Positions 22,806 through 30,459 of a stretch of DNA of 64,000 bases are shown here, piece after piece. Every line of letters starts with the position of its first letter. The first letter of the stretch is position 1. Origin of the DNA: an uncultured Kiritimatiellota bacterium (lineage in GTDB: Bacteria > Verrucomicrobiota > Kiritimatiellia > RFP12 > UBA1067). The stretch covers positions 19,189 through 83,188 of the forward strand of contig CAKTZA010000008.1 in assembly GCA_934635045.1 (NCBI GenBank), read 5' to 3'. The notes under the pieces are model-generated. The model was not told where the DNA came from, ran no database searches, and saw nothing but the letters and a program-made list of their open reading frames with translations. Position numbers and translations under genes: made by a program.

Positions 22806-22882
22806 GGGATCGTAGCTCAACTGGACAGAGCGACGGTTTCCTAAACCGTAGGTTCCGGGTTCGATTCCCGGCGGTCCCACCA
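22806..22882 (+). tRNA. tRNA-Arg(CCU)
   Basis: Acceptor GGGATCG pairs with CGGTCCC, discriminator A, CCA encoded. The anticodon stem ACGGT/ACCGT closes TTCCTAA, anticodon CCT (codon AGG). The T arm is CCGGG-TTCGATT-CCCGG. It is 77 nt long, class I. Aconitase starts 12 nt after its 3' end. Confidence 0.95.
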
Positions 22883-22894
22883 TTCGTCCTACCT

Positions 22895-24838
22895 ATGAAA
22901 AAGCCGCAGACTGTCGTTGAGAAGATCCTTTCCGCCCATCTCGTCGAGGGCAACCCCGCGACGGACGCCGAAATCGGCATCCGCATCGACCAGACCCTGA
23001 CGCAGGACGCGACGGGCACGATGGCGTACCTCCAGTTCGAGTCGATGGGCGTGCCGCGCGTGAAGACCGACCTCTCGGTCTCCTACGTGGACCACAACAC
23101 GGTTCAGATCGGCTACGAGAACGCCGACGACCACGACTTCCTGCAGTCCATCGCGAAGAAGTACGGCGTCGTCTTCTCGAAGTGCGGCAACGGCATCTGC
23201 CACCAGCTCCACCTCGAGCGCTTCGGCAAGCCGGGGACGACGCTCCTCGGCTCCGACTCGCACACGCCGACGGGCGGCGGCATCGGCCAGGTCGCGATCG
23301 GCGCGGGCGGCATCGACATCGCCGTCGCGATGGCAGGCGGCGCGTTCCACATCCCGACGCCGAAGGTGCGCGCGATCTTCCTCAAGAACCGCCTGCGCAA
23401 GGGCGTGAGCGCGAAGGACGTAATCCTGACGGTGCTGAAGAAGTTCGGCACGAAGGGCAATGTCGGCTGGATCTTCGAGTACTGCGGGCCGGGCGTCGCG
23501 ACGCTCGACGTGCCGAGCCGCGCGACGATCGCGAACATGGGCGCGGAGCTGGGGGTGACGACGTCGGTCTTCCCGTCCGACGCCGTGACGAAGCAGTTCC
23601 TCGTCGCGCAGGGGCGCGGCGGGGACTACGTGAAGCTCGTCGCCGATCCGGGCAGCGAATATGACGATTCCTTCGAGATCGATCTCGCGAAGGTCGAGCC
23701 GCTCGCGGCCGCGCCGCACTCGCCGGGGAACGTCGTGACCGTCAAGTCGATGAAGGGCAAGAAGGTCAACCAGATCCTGATCGGCAGCTGCACGAACAGC
23801 TCCTACCGCGACATCCGCACGGTCGCGCTCTACCTGAAGGGCAAGCACGTCGCGGACGACGTCGAGGTCGGCATCGCCTGCGGGTCGCGCCAGGTCGTCA
23901 ACATGCTCGCGAAGGACGGGTCGCTCGCGATCCTCCACGCGGCGGGCTGCCGGATGCTGGAGAACGCCTGCGGCTTCTGCATCGGCGCGCACATGTCGCC
24001 GCGCACGGGGGCCGTCTCGCTGCGGACGAACAACCGCAACTTCGAGGGCCGGAGCGGCACGAAGTCCGCGCAGGTCTACCTCGTCTCGCCCGAGACGGCG
24101 GCGGCCTCGGCGCTGACGGGCAAGGTCGAGCTGCCGACGAAGAAGCCGGTCGCGGCGGTGCCCGCGCCGAAGAAGTTCCCGGTCGACGACGCGATGTTCC
24201 TCTACCGCGCGACGGCCGGGAAGGGCGTGAAGGGCACGGAGATCGTGCGCGGCCCGAACATCGCGACCGTGCCGAAGGGCGTGCCGCTCGCGAAGGATCT
24301 CGTCGGCGTCGCGGCGATCAAGGTTGGCGACAAGATCACGACGGATCACATCATGCCGGCGGGCGCGCGGCTGAAGTTCCGCTCGAACATCCCGCAGTAC
24401 GCGAAGTTCGTCTTTGAGCCGTGCGACCCGCAGTTCCACGACAACTGCCTCGCGAACAAGGAGAAGGGGCTTGCGAACGTCATCGTCGCGGGCGAGAGCT
24501 ACGGGCAGGGGTCGAGCCGCGAGCACGCGGCGCTCTGCCCGATGTACCTTGGCGTGAAGGCCGTGATCGCGAAGTCGATCGAGCGCATCCACCGCGCGAA
24601 CCTCATCAACTTCGGCATCGTGCCGTTCACGTTCGCCGATCCGAAGGATTACGACAAGATCGCGGCGGGCGACAGGCTGGAGCTGAAGGGCATCCGCGCG
24701 GCGGTCGAAGGCGACGGCGTCCTGACGGTCAAGGGGCCGAAGGGGGCGTTTCAGGTGAAGACGGCGCTCTCGGATCGCGAGAAGCACCTGATTCTCTGCG
24801 GCGGCCTCCTCGCCTCGATTGCGGCCCGGCGCGGTTGA
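22895..24838 (+). CDS. Aconitate hydratase (monomeric, homoaconitase-like clade)
   Basis: Interconverts citrate and isocitrate in the TCA cycle. It is a 647-residue single-chain enzyme. The [4Fe-4S] ligands are visible as Cys in GSCTNSSYRD and in NACGFCIGAHMSP. LLGSDSHTPTGGGIG in the N-terminal half and GESYGQGSSREHAALCP in the swivel domain are diagnostic. It is shorter than AcnA/AcnB (about 860-900), which fits the shorter aconitase class of anaerobes and PVC bacteria. It starts 12 nt after tRNA-Arg(CCU), perhaps sharing its transcript, and its stop overlaps the pckG -35. Confidence 0.9.
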   Translation: MKKPQTVVEKILSAHLVEGNPATDAEIGIRIDQTLTQDATGTMAYLQFESMGVPRVKTDLSVSYVDHNTVQIGYENADDHDFLQSIAKKYGVVFSKCGNGICHQLHLERFGKPGTTLLGSDSHTPTGGGIGQVAIGAGGIDIAVAMAGGAFHIPTPKVRAIFLKNRLRKGVSAKDVILTVLKKFGTKGNVGWIFEYCGPGVATLDVPSRATIANMGAELGVTTSVFPSDAVTKQFLVAQGRGGDYVKLVADPGSEYDDSFEIDLAKVEPLAAAPHSPGNVVTVKSMKGKKVNQILIGSCTNSSYRDIRTVALYLKGKHVADDVEVGIACGSRQVVNMLAKDGSLAILHAAGCRMLENACGFCIGAHMSPRTGAVSLRTNNRNFEGRSGTKSAQVYLVSPETAAASALTGKVELPTKKPVAAVPAPKKFPVDDAMFLYRATAGKGVKGTEIVRGPNIATVPKGVPLAKDLVGVAAIKVGDKITTDHIMPAGARLKFRSNIPQYAKFVFEPCDPQFHDNCLANKEKGLANVIVAGESYGQGSSREHAALCPMYLGVKAVIAKSIERIHRANLINFGIVPFTFADPKDYDKIAAGDRLELKGIRAAVEGDGVLTVKGPKGAFQVKTALSDREKHLILCGGLLASIAARRG

Positions 24839-24864
24839 TTTCAACAGGGCCGCTATGGTATAAT
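24835..24864 (+). promoter_or_regulatory. Promoter of pckG
   Basis: TTGATT (24835-24840) overlapping the aconitase stop, 18-bp spacer, and TGGTATAAT with hexamer at 24859-24864. A small GCCCC/GGGGC hairpin (24887-24901) lies in the roughly 55-nt leader, followed by AAGGAG before the ATG. Confidence 0.8.
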
Positions 24865-24923
24865 ACGCGCAATTTTTCACAGGAAAGCCCCTCTTCGGGG
24901 CCAATTCAAGGAGAAAACAAGAC

Positions 24924-26879
24924 ATGGCCAAGACGCCGAAATTCGCGAACGCCAAGGTGTTCGAATGGGTTGACAAGTGGAACAAGGTCTGCACGCCCGA
25001 CAAGATCGTGGTCGTGACGGGCTCGAAGAAGGAGCACCTCGCGATCTGCGAGATGATGGTCAAGAAGGGCCAGTTCGTCAAGCTGAACTCGAAGAAGCGC
25101 CCCGAGTGCTACCTCGCCCGCTCGCACGAGAGCGACGTCGCGCGCGTCGAGGGCCGCACGTTCATCTGCTCGAAGAAGGAGATCGACGCGGGCCCGACGA
25201 ACCACTGGATGGAGCCCGAGGCGATGAAGAAGCTCATGCTCAAGAGCTACCGGGGCTGCATGGCGGGCCGCACGATGTACGTGATCCCGTTCGCGATGGG
25301 CCCGATCGGCAACCCGATCACCCAGTACGGCATCGAGGTCACCGACTCGCCGTACGTCGTCGTGAACATGAACATCATGACGCGCACGGGCGACGCGGTG
25401 CTGAAGCACCTCGGCACGAACGGCGACTTCATCCCCTGCATCCACTCCGTCGGCGCGCCGCTCAAGAAGGGCCAGAAGGACGCCGCGTGGCCCTGCGCGA
25501 AGAAGATCGAGGACAAGTTCATCACCCAGTTCCCCGAAGAGCGCCAGATCTGGTCGTTCGGCTCGGGCTACGGCGGGAACGCGCTCCTCGGCAAGAAGTG
25601 CTTTGCGCTCCGCATCGCGTCGAAGCTCGCGAAGGACGAGGGCTGGATGGCCGAGCACATGCTCATCCTCACGCTCACCTCGCCGGAGAAGAAGCAGTAC
25701 CACGTCACGGCGGCGTTCCCGTCCGCCTGCGGCAAGACGAACCTCGCCATGATGCTCCCGAAGCTTCCGGGCTGGAAGCTCCAGACGATCGGCGACGACA
25801 TCGCGTGGCTCAAGCCGGGCGAAGACGGCCGCCTCTACGCGATCAACCCGGAGAACGGCTTCTTCGGCGTCGCGCCGGGCACGTCGAACGACTCGAACCC
25901 GAACGCGCTGAAGTCCTGCAAGAAGGGCACGATCTTCACGAACGTCGTCCTGACGCCCGACGGTGACATCTGGTGGGAGGACATGGGCATCGATGCGCCG
26001 GCCGAGGGCGTCGACTGGAAGGGCAACCCCTGCTACCGCTGCATCGACGACAAGCGCCGCATGGGCCCGAAGCCGGGCATGACCAAGGCCGAGGTGAAGG
26101 CGATGGGCTACGTCGCCGCCCACAAGAACTCGCGCTTCACGGCGCCGGCGGTCAACTGCCCGGTGCTCGACAAGGAAGGCTTCAACGGCAAGTTCAACAA
26201 GAAGCCGACCGGCGTGCCGATCGACGCGATCCTCTTCGGCGGGCGCCGTCCGTCGACGATTCCGCTGGTGAACGAGGCGAAGGACTGGACGCACGGCGTG
26301 TTCATGGGCTCCGCTGCGGGCTCCGAGGTCACGGCCGCCGTCATCTCCGACCAGATCGGCCAGGTCCGTCGCGACCCGATGGCGATGCTGCCGTTCTTCG
26401 GCTACAACGTCGCGGACTACTTCCAGCACTGGCTGGAGATGGAGCGCACCTCCGCCGACGCGACGAAGCTGCCGAAGATCTACTTCGTCAACTGGTTCCG
26501 CAAGACGGACAAGGGCGAGTTCATGTGGCCGGGCTTCGGCGACAACAGCCGCGTCCTGAAGTGGATCTGCCAGCGCATCGACGGCACCGTCAAGGCGAAC
26601 GAGACCGCGATTGGCAACCTGCCGTTCGAGAAGGACATCGACGTCTCGAACAACGACGACCCGAACCCCAACTTCCGCGTCAACAAGGCGTTCCTGAAGG
26701 ATCTGCTGACGGTCGACGTCGAGGGCTGGAAGAAGGAGATCGCGACGATCGGCGCGTCCTACGACCAGTATGACGCCCTCCCGTCGAAGGACTCGAAGGT
26801 CGCCTCGAAGACGGCGAAGCGCGTCCCGAAGGCTCTGCGTCAGGTTCTCGCCGACGTGACGGCGGCGCTCGCGAAGTAA
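24924..26879 (+). CDS. pckG: Phosphoenolpyruvate carboxykinase (GTP)
   Basis: Converts oxaloacetate and GTP to PEP and CO2, or the reverse in fermentative bacteria; cytoplasmic. The nucleotide P-loop FPSACGKTNLAMM spans residues 265-277 (Ser267 to Asn273 core), with the mobile Cys of the GTP class in it. Other family markers are YVIPFAMGPIGNP, DDIAWLKPG, INPENGFFGVAPGTS and NWFRK. Length 651 is slightly above the usual 590-630. It has its own promoter, leader and strong terminator, so it is monocistronic. Confidence 0.96.
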   Translation: MAKTPKFANAKVFEWVDKWNKVCTPDKIVVVTGSKKEHLAICEMMVKKGQFVKLNSKKRPECYLARSHESDVARVEGRTFICSKKEIDAGPTNHWMEPEAMKKLMLKSYRGCMAGRTMYVIPFAMGPIGNPITQYGIEVTDSPYVVVNMNIMTRTGDAVLKHLGTNGDFIPCIHSVGAPLKKGQKDAAWPCAKKIEDKFITQFPEERQIWSFGSGYGGNALLGKKCFALRIASKLAKDEGWMAEHMLILTLTSPEKKQYHVTAAFPSACGKTNLAMMLPKLPGWKLQTIGDDIAWLKPGEDGRLYAINPENGFFGVAPGTSNDSNPNALKSCKKGTIFTNVVLTPDGDIWWEDMGIDAPAEGVDWKGNPCYRCIDDKRRMGPKPGMTKAEVKAMGYVAAHKNSRFTAPAVNCPVLDKEGFNGKFNKKPTGVPIDAILFGGRRPSTIPLVNEAKDWTHGVFMGSAAGSEVTAAVISDQIGQVRRDPMAMLPFFGYNVADYFQHWLEMERTSADATKLPKIYFVNWFRKTDKGEFMWPGFGDNSRVLKWICQRIDGTVKANETAIGNLPFEKDIDVSNNDDPNPNFRVNKAFLKDLLTVDVEGWKKEIATIGASYDQYDALPSKDSKVASKTAKRVPKALRQVLADVTAALAK

Positions 26880-26901
26880 GGTTCGCGTCCAGACGGACAG
26901 G

Positions 26902-26936
26902 AAAGGGGCCGTGGCCGAGAGGCTGCGGCCCCTTTT
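26902..26936 (+). terminator. Rho-independent terminator of pckG
   Basis: AAAGGGGCCG-T-GGCC pairs with GGC-T-GCGGCCCCTTTT around GAGA, followed by a T-rich end. It starts 23 nt after the pckG stop. Confidence 0.85.
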
Positions 26937-26955
26937 GCGTCTGCTGACCTCCCCA

Positions 26956-26984
26956 TTGATTCCACGGCGCAAAAAGAGTATAAT
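26956..26984 (+). promoter_or_regulatory. Promoter of guaB
   Basis: TTGATT (26956-26961), 17-bp spacer and TATAAT (26979-26984), followed by a 41-nt leader containing GAAGGGGA before the ATG. Confidence 0.8.
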
Positions 26985-27025
26985 TCCCTGCTAAAAAGGG
27001 CGCGTAGCGTCCGAAGGGGAATGAC

Positions 27026-28522
27026 ATGAACAAGTACCTTGACTCTTTTATGAAGGCCTTTCCGTACGAGGGCCTGACCTACGATGACGTCACGCTGGTG
27101 ACGCAGTATGCCGACTTCCTGCCCGACGACACGTCGCTTGAGACGAAGCTCACCTCGCGCACGTCGATGAAGATCCCGTTCATGTCGGCGGCGATGGACA
27201 CCGTGACCGAGGCGCCGATGGCGATTGCGATGGCCCTCGCGGGCGGCATCGGCTGCATCCACAAGAATCTGGAGGAAGACGACCAGGCCGCGCAGGTCGC
27301 GCGCGTCAAGAACCACCTGAACGGCCTCATCGCGAACCCCGTCTGCTTCCACGCGAACGACGACATCAGCTTCCTGCGCAGCGAGAAGAAGCGCATGGGC
27401 CTCAAGTTCAACGGCTTCCCGGTGCTGGATGCGAGCGACAAGCTCGTCGGCATGATCACGTCGTCCGACATGCGCTTCGCGCCGATGAACGCGATGAAGC
27501 TGAAGGACGTCATGCAGCCCTGCCCGATCACGGGCGACGCGAAGACCTCGCTCAAGAAGGCCTACGACCTCATGCGCAAGGCGAAGATCGGCAAGCTGCC
27601 GCTCGTGGACCGCGACGGCAAGGTCATCGGCCTCTACTCCTTCACGGACGTCGCGCGCATCATCGAGAACTCGAACGCGGGCTACAACTGCGACAGCCAG
27701 TTCCGCCTGCGCGTGTCGGCCTCCGTCTCGGGCGGCAAGGGCGACCTCACGCGCATGGAGAAGCTGGCGGCGGCGGGCGTCGACTGCGTTGTCGTCGACT
27801 CCGCGCACGGCCACACGAAGGGCATCATGGACATGACGAAGTACATCGTCAAGAACTTTCCGAAGGTGGACGTGATCGCCGGCAACATCGCGACGGGCGA
27901 GGCGGCGAAGGCGCTCGCGAAGGCGGGCGCGCACGCCGTCAAGGTCGGCATCGGCCCCGGCTCGATCTGCACGACGCGCGTCGTCTGCGGCGTCGGCATT
28001 CCGCAGCTGACGGCCGTCTACAACGCGGCGAAGGCCCTGCGCGGCAGCGGCGTCGCCGTCATCGCCGACGGCGGCATCAAGCTGTCGGGCGACGTGCCGA
28101 AGGCGCTCGCGGCCGGCGCCGACTCGGTGATGCTCGGCTCGGTGCTCGCGGGCACGGAGGAGTCGCCGGGCGAGAAGATCTACGCGAACGGGCGCAAGTA
28201 CGTCGTCTACCGCGGCATGGGGTCGATGGCGGCCCTCAAGAACGGCAAGGGCTCGCGCGCGCGCTACTTCCAGGACAACGAGGACGAGGACAGCCTCGTG
28301 CCGCAGGGCATCGAGGGCATGGTGCCGTACGCGGGCCACGTGAAGTCCATCATGACGCAGTTCTGCGGCGGGCTTCGCGCCTCGCTCGGCTACTGCGGCG
28401 CGCGGACGGTCGCGGAGCTTCAGGAGAAGGGCAAGTTCTACCGCGTCACGGCGGCGGGCCAGCGCGAGGCGCGTCCGCACGACATCACGATCACGAAGGA
28501 AGCCCCGAACTACCGGGCGTAA
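27026..28522 (+). CDS. guaB: Inosine-5'-monophosphate dehydrogenase
   Basis: Oxidises IMP to XMP with NAD+, the committed step to GMP. The (beta/alpha)8 catalytic core is interrupted by a CBS pair (about residues 95-215). The active-site Cys315 lies in GPGSICTTRVV, and FMSAAMDTVTE, VIADGGIKLSGD and YRGMGSMAAL are all typical. Length 498. The C-terminal half replaces the usual VEGRVPY with IEGMVPYAG. ATG 27026 follows AAGGGGA. The next gene starts 15 nt after its stop. Confidence 0.96.
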   Translation: MNKYLDSFMKAFPYEGLTYDDVTLVTQYADFLPDDTSLETKLTSRTSMKIPFMSAAMDTVTEAPMAIAMALAGGIGCIHKNLEEDDQAAQVARVKNHLNGLIANPVCFHANDDISFLRSEKKRMGLKFNGFPVLDASDKLVGMITSSDMRFAPMNAMKLKDVMQPCPITGDAKTSLKKAYDLMRKAKIGKLPLVDRDGKVIGLYSFTDVARIIENSNAGYNCDSQFRLRVSASVSGGKGDLTRMEKLAAAGVDCVVVDSAHGHTKGIMDMTKYIVKNFPKVDVIAGNIATGEAAKALAKAGAHAVKVGIGPGSICTTRVVCGVGIPQLTAVYNAAKALRGSGVAVIADGGIKLSGDVPKALAAGADSVMLGSVLAGTEESPGEKIYANGRKYVVYRGMGSMAALKNGKGSRARYFQDNEDEDSLVPQGIEGMVPYAGHVKSIMTQFCGGLRASLGYCGARTVAELQEKGKFYRVTAAGQREARPHDITITKEAPNYRA

Positions 28523-28537
28523 GGAAGGGCGTTCGCC

Positions 28538-29707
28538 ATGATGAAGCATCTGTCAGTTGTCCTGTGCGCGGGCGCCCTCGGCCTCGCGGCCGTCGCCGCG
28601 CCGGATCCGGTCGCCGAGGGGTTCGTGGACTGGACGGGGATCACCCAGAAGAGCTACCTCTTCGGGCGGGCGCTCACGCCGAGCGACCTCCGTCAGCGCA
28701 CCGTCGTCTACGTCGTCGTGGACGCCGAGTCGTTCGCCGGGGGAAAGGTCAAGGAGCTCGCGCCGCTCGCGAGCCTGATGCCGCTGCCGCCGTCCCATGC
28801 GACGCAGTGGGAGACCCAGGAGCTGCCGCATGACGGCATCGTCGTCTTCTCGGTGCGCAACGCGGACAGGGGGACGGACGCCAAGACGTTCGCCGAGCGC
28901 TTCCGTCCGCCGAAGGACGCCGAGCAGTCGGAGGCTCAGGTCTATTCGTCCTACGGCCTGCAGATGGTTCCGTTCTACCGGGACGTTGCGCCCGCCGGCG
29001 AGGCGGACCTTGCGGCGGACAAGCTGCCGTTCGTCGCCGTCTACGCGGCGGAGGGGACAGACCCCGTCTACGCGAAGGAGAGGTTTGCGGCGGCCGACCT
29101 GAAGGGCGTGCGCGAGGCGGTCAGGAAGGCGCGCGAGAAGCTGCCGACGGACTGGACGCCGCCGCTGGGCATCCGCGAGCCGCAGTTCTTCAAGCAGGTC
29201 CCGGCGCTGCTCGCGAAGGGCAAGCCGGCGTCGGCGGCCCTGAAGGTCCTCGCGGCGGGCATCAAGTCGAAGAACCCCGACCAGGCGAAGGAGGCGCAGG
29301 TCATGTACGACGCGCTGAACCAGCACTGCAGCGACCTGAAGCTCCGCATCAGCCTCGAATACAGCAGCGCGCCCGCGCGGGCCTACTACGACTTCCAGAC
29401 GCTGATCCGCCTCTACCCGTCCGAGAAGAAGAAGATGCAGGCGATCGACCAGAAGCTCAAGCAGAACAAGGAGCTCGGCTCGCTCGGCAAGATCTTCGAG
29501 AAGCTGATGCTCTGGGGCCGCGACGACTTCGTCTGCAAGAACGCGGGCGAGGCGAAGAAGATCGTGCAGGAGCTGCAGAAGTACAAGAAGACGCTGGAGG
29601 CGCTGGCCAACAGCCAAAACGCCCAGATCCAGGGCGAGGCGATGCTCTTCGCCTCGCAGCTGGATATGCTGATCGAGACCATCCCGATGAAGGTGCCCCA
29701 GAAGTGA
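28538..29707 (+). CDS. Secreted protein of unknown function upstream of lepB
   Basis: 389 residues with a signal peptide (about residues 1-20, cleavage near AVAAPDP). Not recognised. An N-terminal segment, FVDWTGITQKSYLFGRALTPSDLRQRTVVYVVVD, could be a thioredoxin-like beta strand/helix start but no CxxC is present. The C-terminal half (about 230-380) is Lys/Glu/Leu-rich helical, probably repeat-like helices. A single GGGGACAGACCCC repeat copy (29053) encodes GTDP. It lies between guaB (15 nt) and lepB, whose start overlaps its stop. Confidence 0.6.
   Translation: MMKHLSVVLCAGALGLAAVAAPDPVAEGFVDWTGITQKSYLFGRALTPSDLRQRTVVYVVVDAESFAGGKVKELAPLASLMPLPPSHATQWETQELPHDGIVVFSVRNADRGTDAKTFAERFRPPKDAEQSEAQVYSSYGLQMVPFYRDVAPAGEADLAADKLPFVAVYAAEGTDPVYAKERFAAADLKGVREAVRKAREKLPTDWTPPLGIREPQFFKQVPALLAKGKPASAALKVLAAGIKSKNPDQAKEAQVMYDALNQHCSDLKLRISLEYSSAPARAYYDFQTLIRLYPSEKKKMQAIDQKLKQNKELGSLGKIFEKLMLWGRDDFVCKNAGEAKKIVQELQKYKKTLEALANSQNAQIQGEAMLFASQLDMLIETIPMKVPQK
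29053..29065 (+). repeat. Single GGGGACAGACCCC copy
   Basis: An isolated palindrome in the secreted-protein gene, in frame and encoding part of EGTDPV. Confidence 0.65.
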
Positions 29708-30459
29708 CGGCGCAGAAGAAGACCTGGCAGGACTACGGCCGGGAGTGGCTGGACACGTTGGTCGTCGCGATTTCGGTCGCGATGGCCTTTCGCGCCTATT
29801 TCTACACGCCGTTCAAGATCCCGACCGGCTCGATGCAGGAGACGCTCTGGGGCTACCACACCGACGTCACGGCCGAACGCGGCGCGTGGGACGTCTTTCC
29901 GCTCTCCGTCCTCAAGTGGGCCGTCACAGGCTCGCGCACGGTCGCGTGGGAGGCGCCCGTGTCGGGGCAGGTGCGGTGCATCCCGCGCGCGGACGGCTTC
30001 GCGACCGTGAAGGTCGGCACGTCCGCCGAGGAGTGGTCGTTGCCGACGGACGCCTGCCGCGCGCTGCACGGCAAGCACGTGCGCGCGGGCGAGACGTTCT
30101 GGAAGGGCGCGATCACGACGGGCGACTTCATCTTCGTCAACCGCTGGAAGTGGAACTTCGTCCAGCCGAAGGACGACGAGGTCATGATCTTCTCGACGAC
30201 GGGCATCCGCGACCTGCCGCAGGGAACGCACTACATCAAGCGGATGAAGGCCCGGCCCGGCGAGACGTACGCGCTGGAACACCCCGTGCAGGGGCGCCCG
30301 ACGGTCGTCACGATGGGGGCGGACGAGTACTTCGCCTGCGGCGACAACTTCAACAACTCCTTTGACAGCCGCTACTGGGGAACGGTGCCCCGCGGCAACC
30401 TGCGCGGATGCGCGTCATTCGTCTTTTGGCCACTCACCGGATGGAGAATCATCAAATGA
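29704..30459 (+). CDS. lepB: Signal peptidase I
   Basis: Membrane-bound serine protease that removes signal peptides from exported proteins, here relevant to the many secreted products nearby. Catalytic Ser43 is in IPTGSMQETL after one membrane helix, and the general-base Lys179 is in YIKRMKARPGE. The C-terminal GDNFNNSFDSRYWGTVP box is complete. Length 251. GTG 29704 overlaps the previous stop, and the stop TGA overlaps the kinase ATG (ATGA). Confidence 0.93.
   Translation: MTAQKKTWQDYGREWLDTLVVAISVAMAFRAYFYTPFKIPTGSMQETLWGYHTDVTAERGAWDVFPLSVLKWAVTGSRTVAWEAPVSGQVRCIPRADGFATVKVGTSAEEWSLPTDACRALHGKHVRAGETFWKGAITTGDFIFVNRWKWNFVQPKDDEVMIFSTTGIRDLPQGTHYIKRMKARPGETYALEHPVQGRPTVVTMGADEYFACGDNFNNSFDSRYWGTVPRGNLRGCASFVFWPLTGWRIIK

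Noticed and set aside
22895..24838. Aconitase gene as isopropylmalate isomerase large subunit (LeuC)
   Set aside because: It carries the swivel domain with GESYGQGSSREHAA in the same chain and has 647 residues; LeuC lacks that domain.
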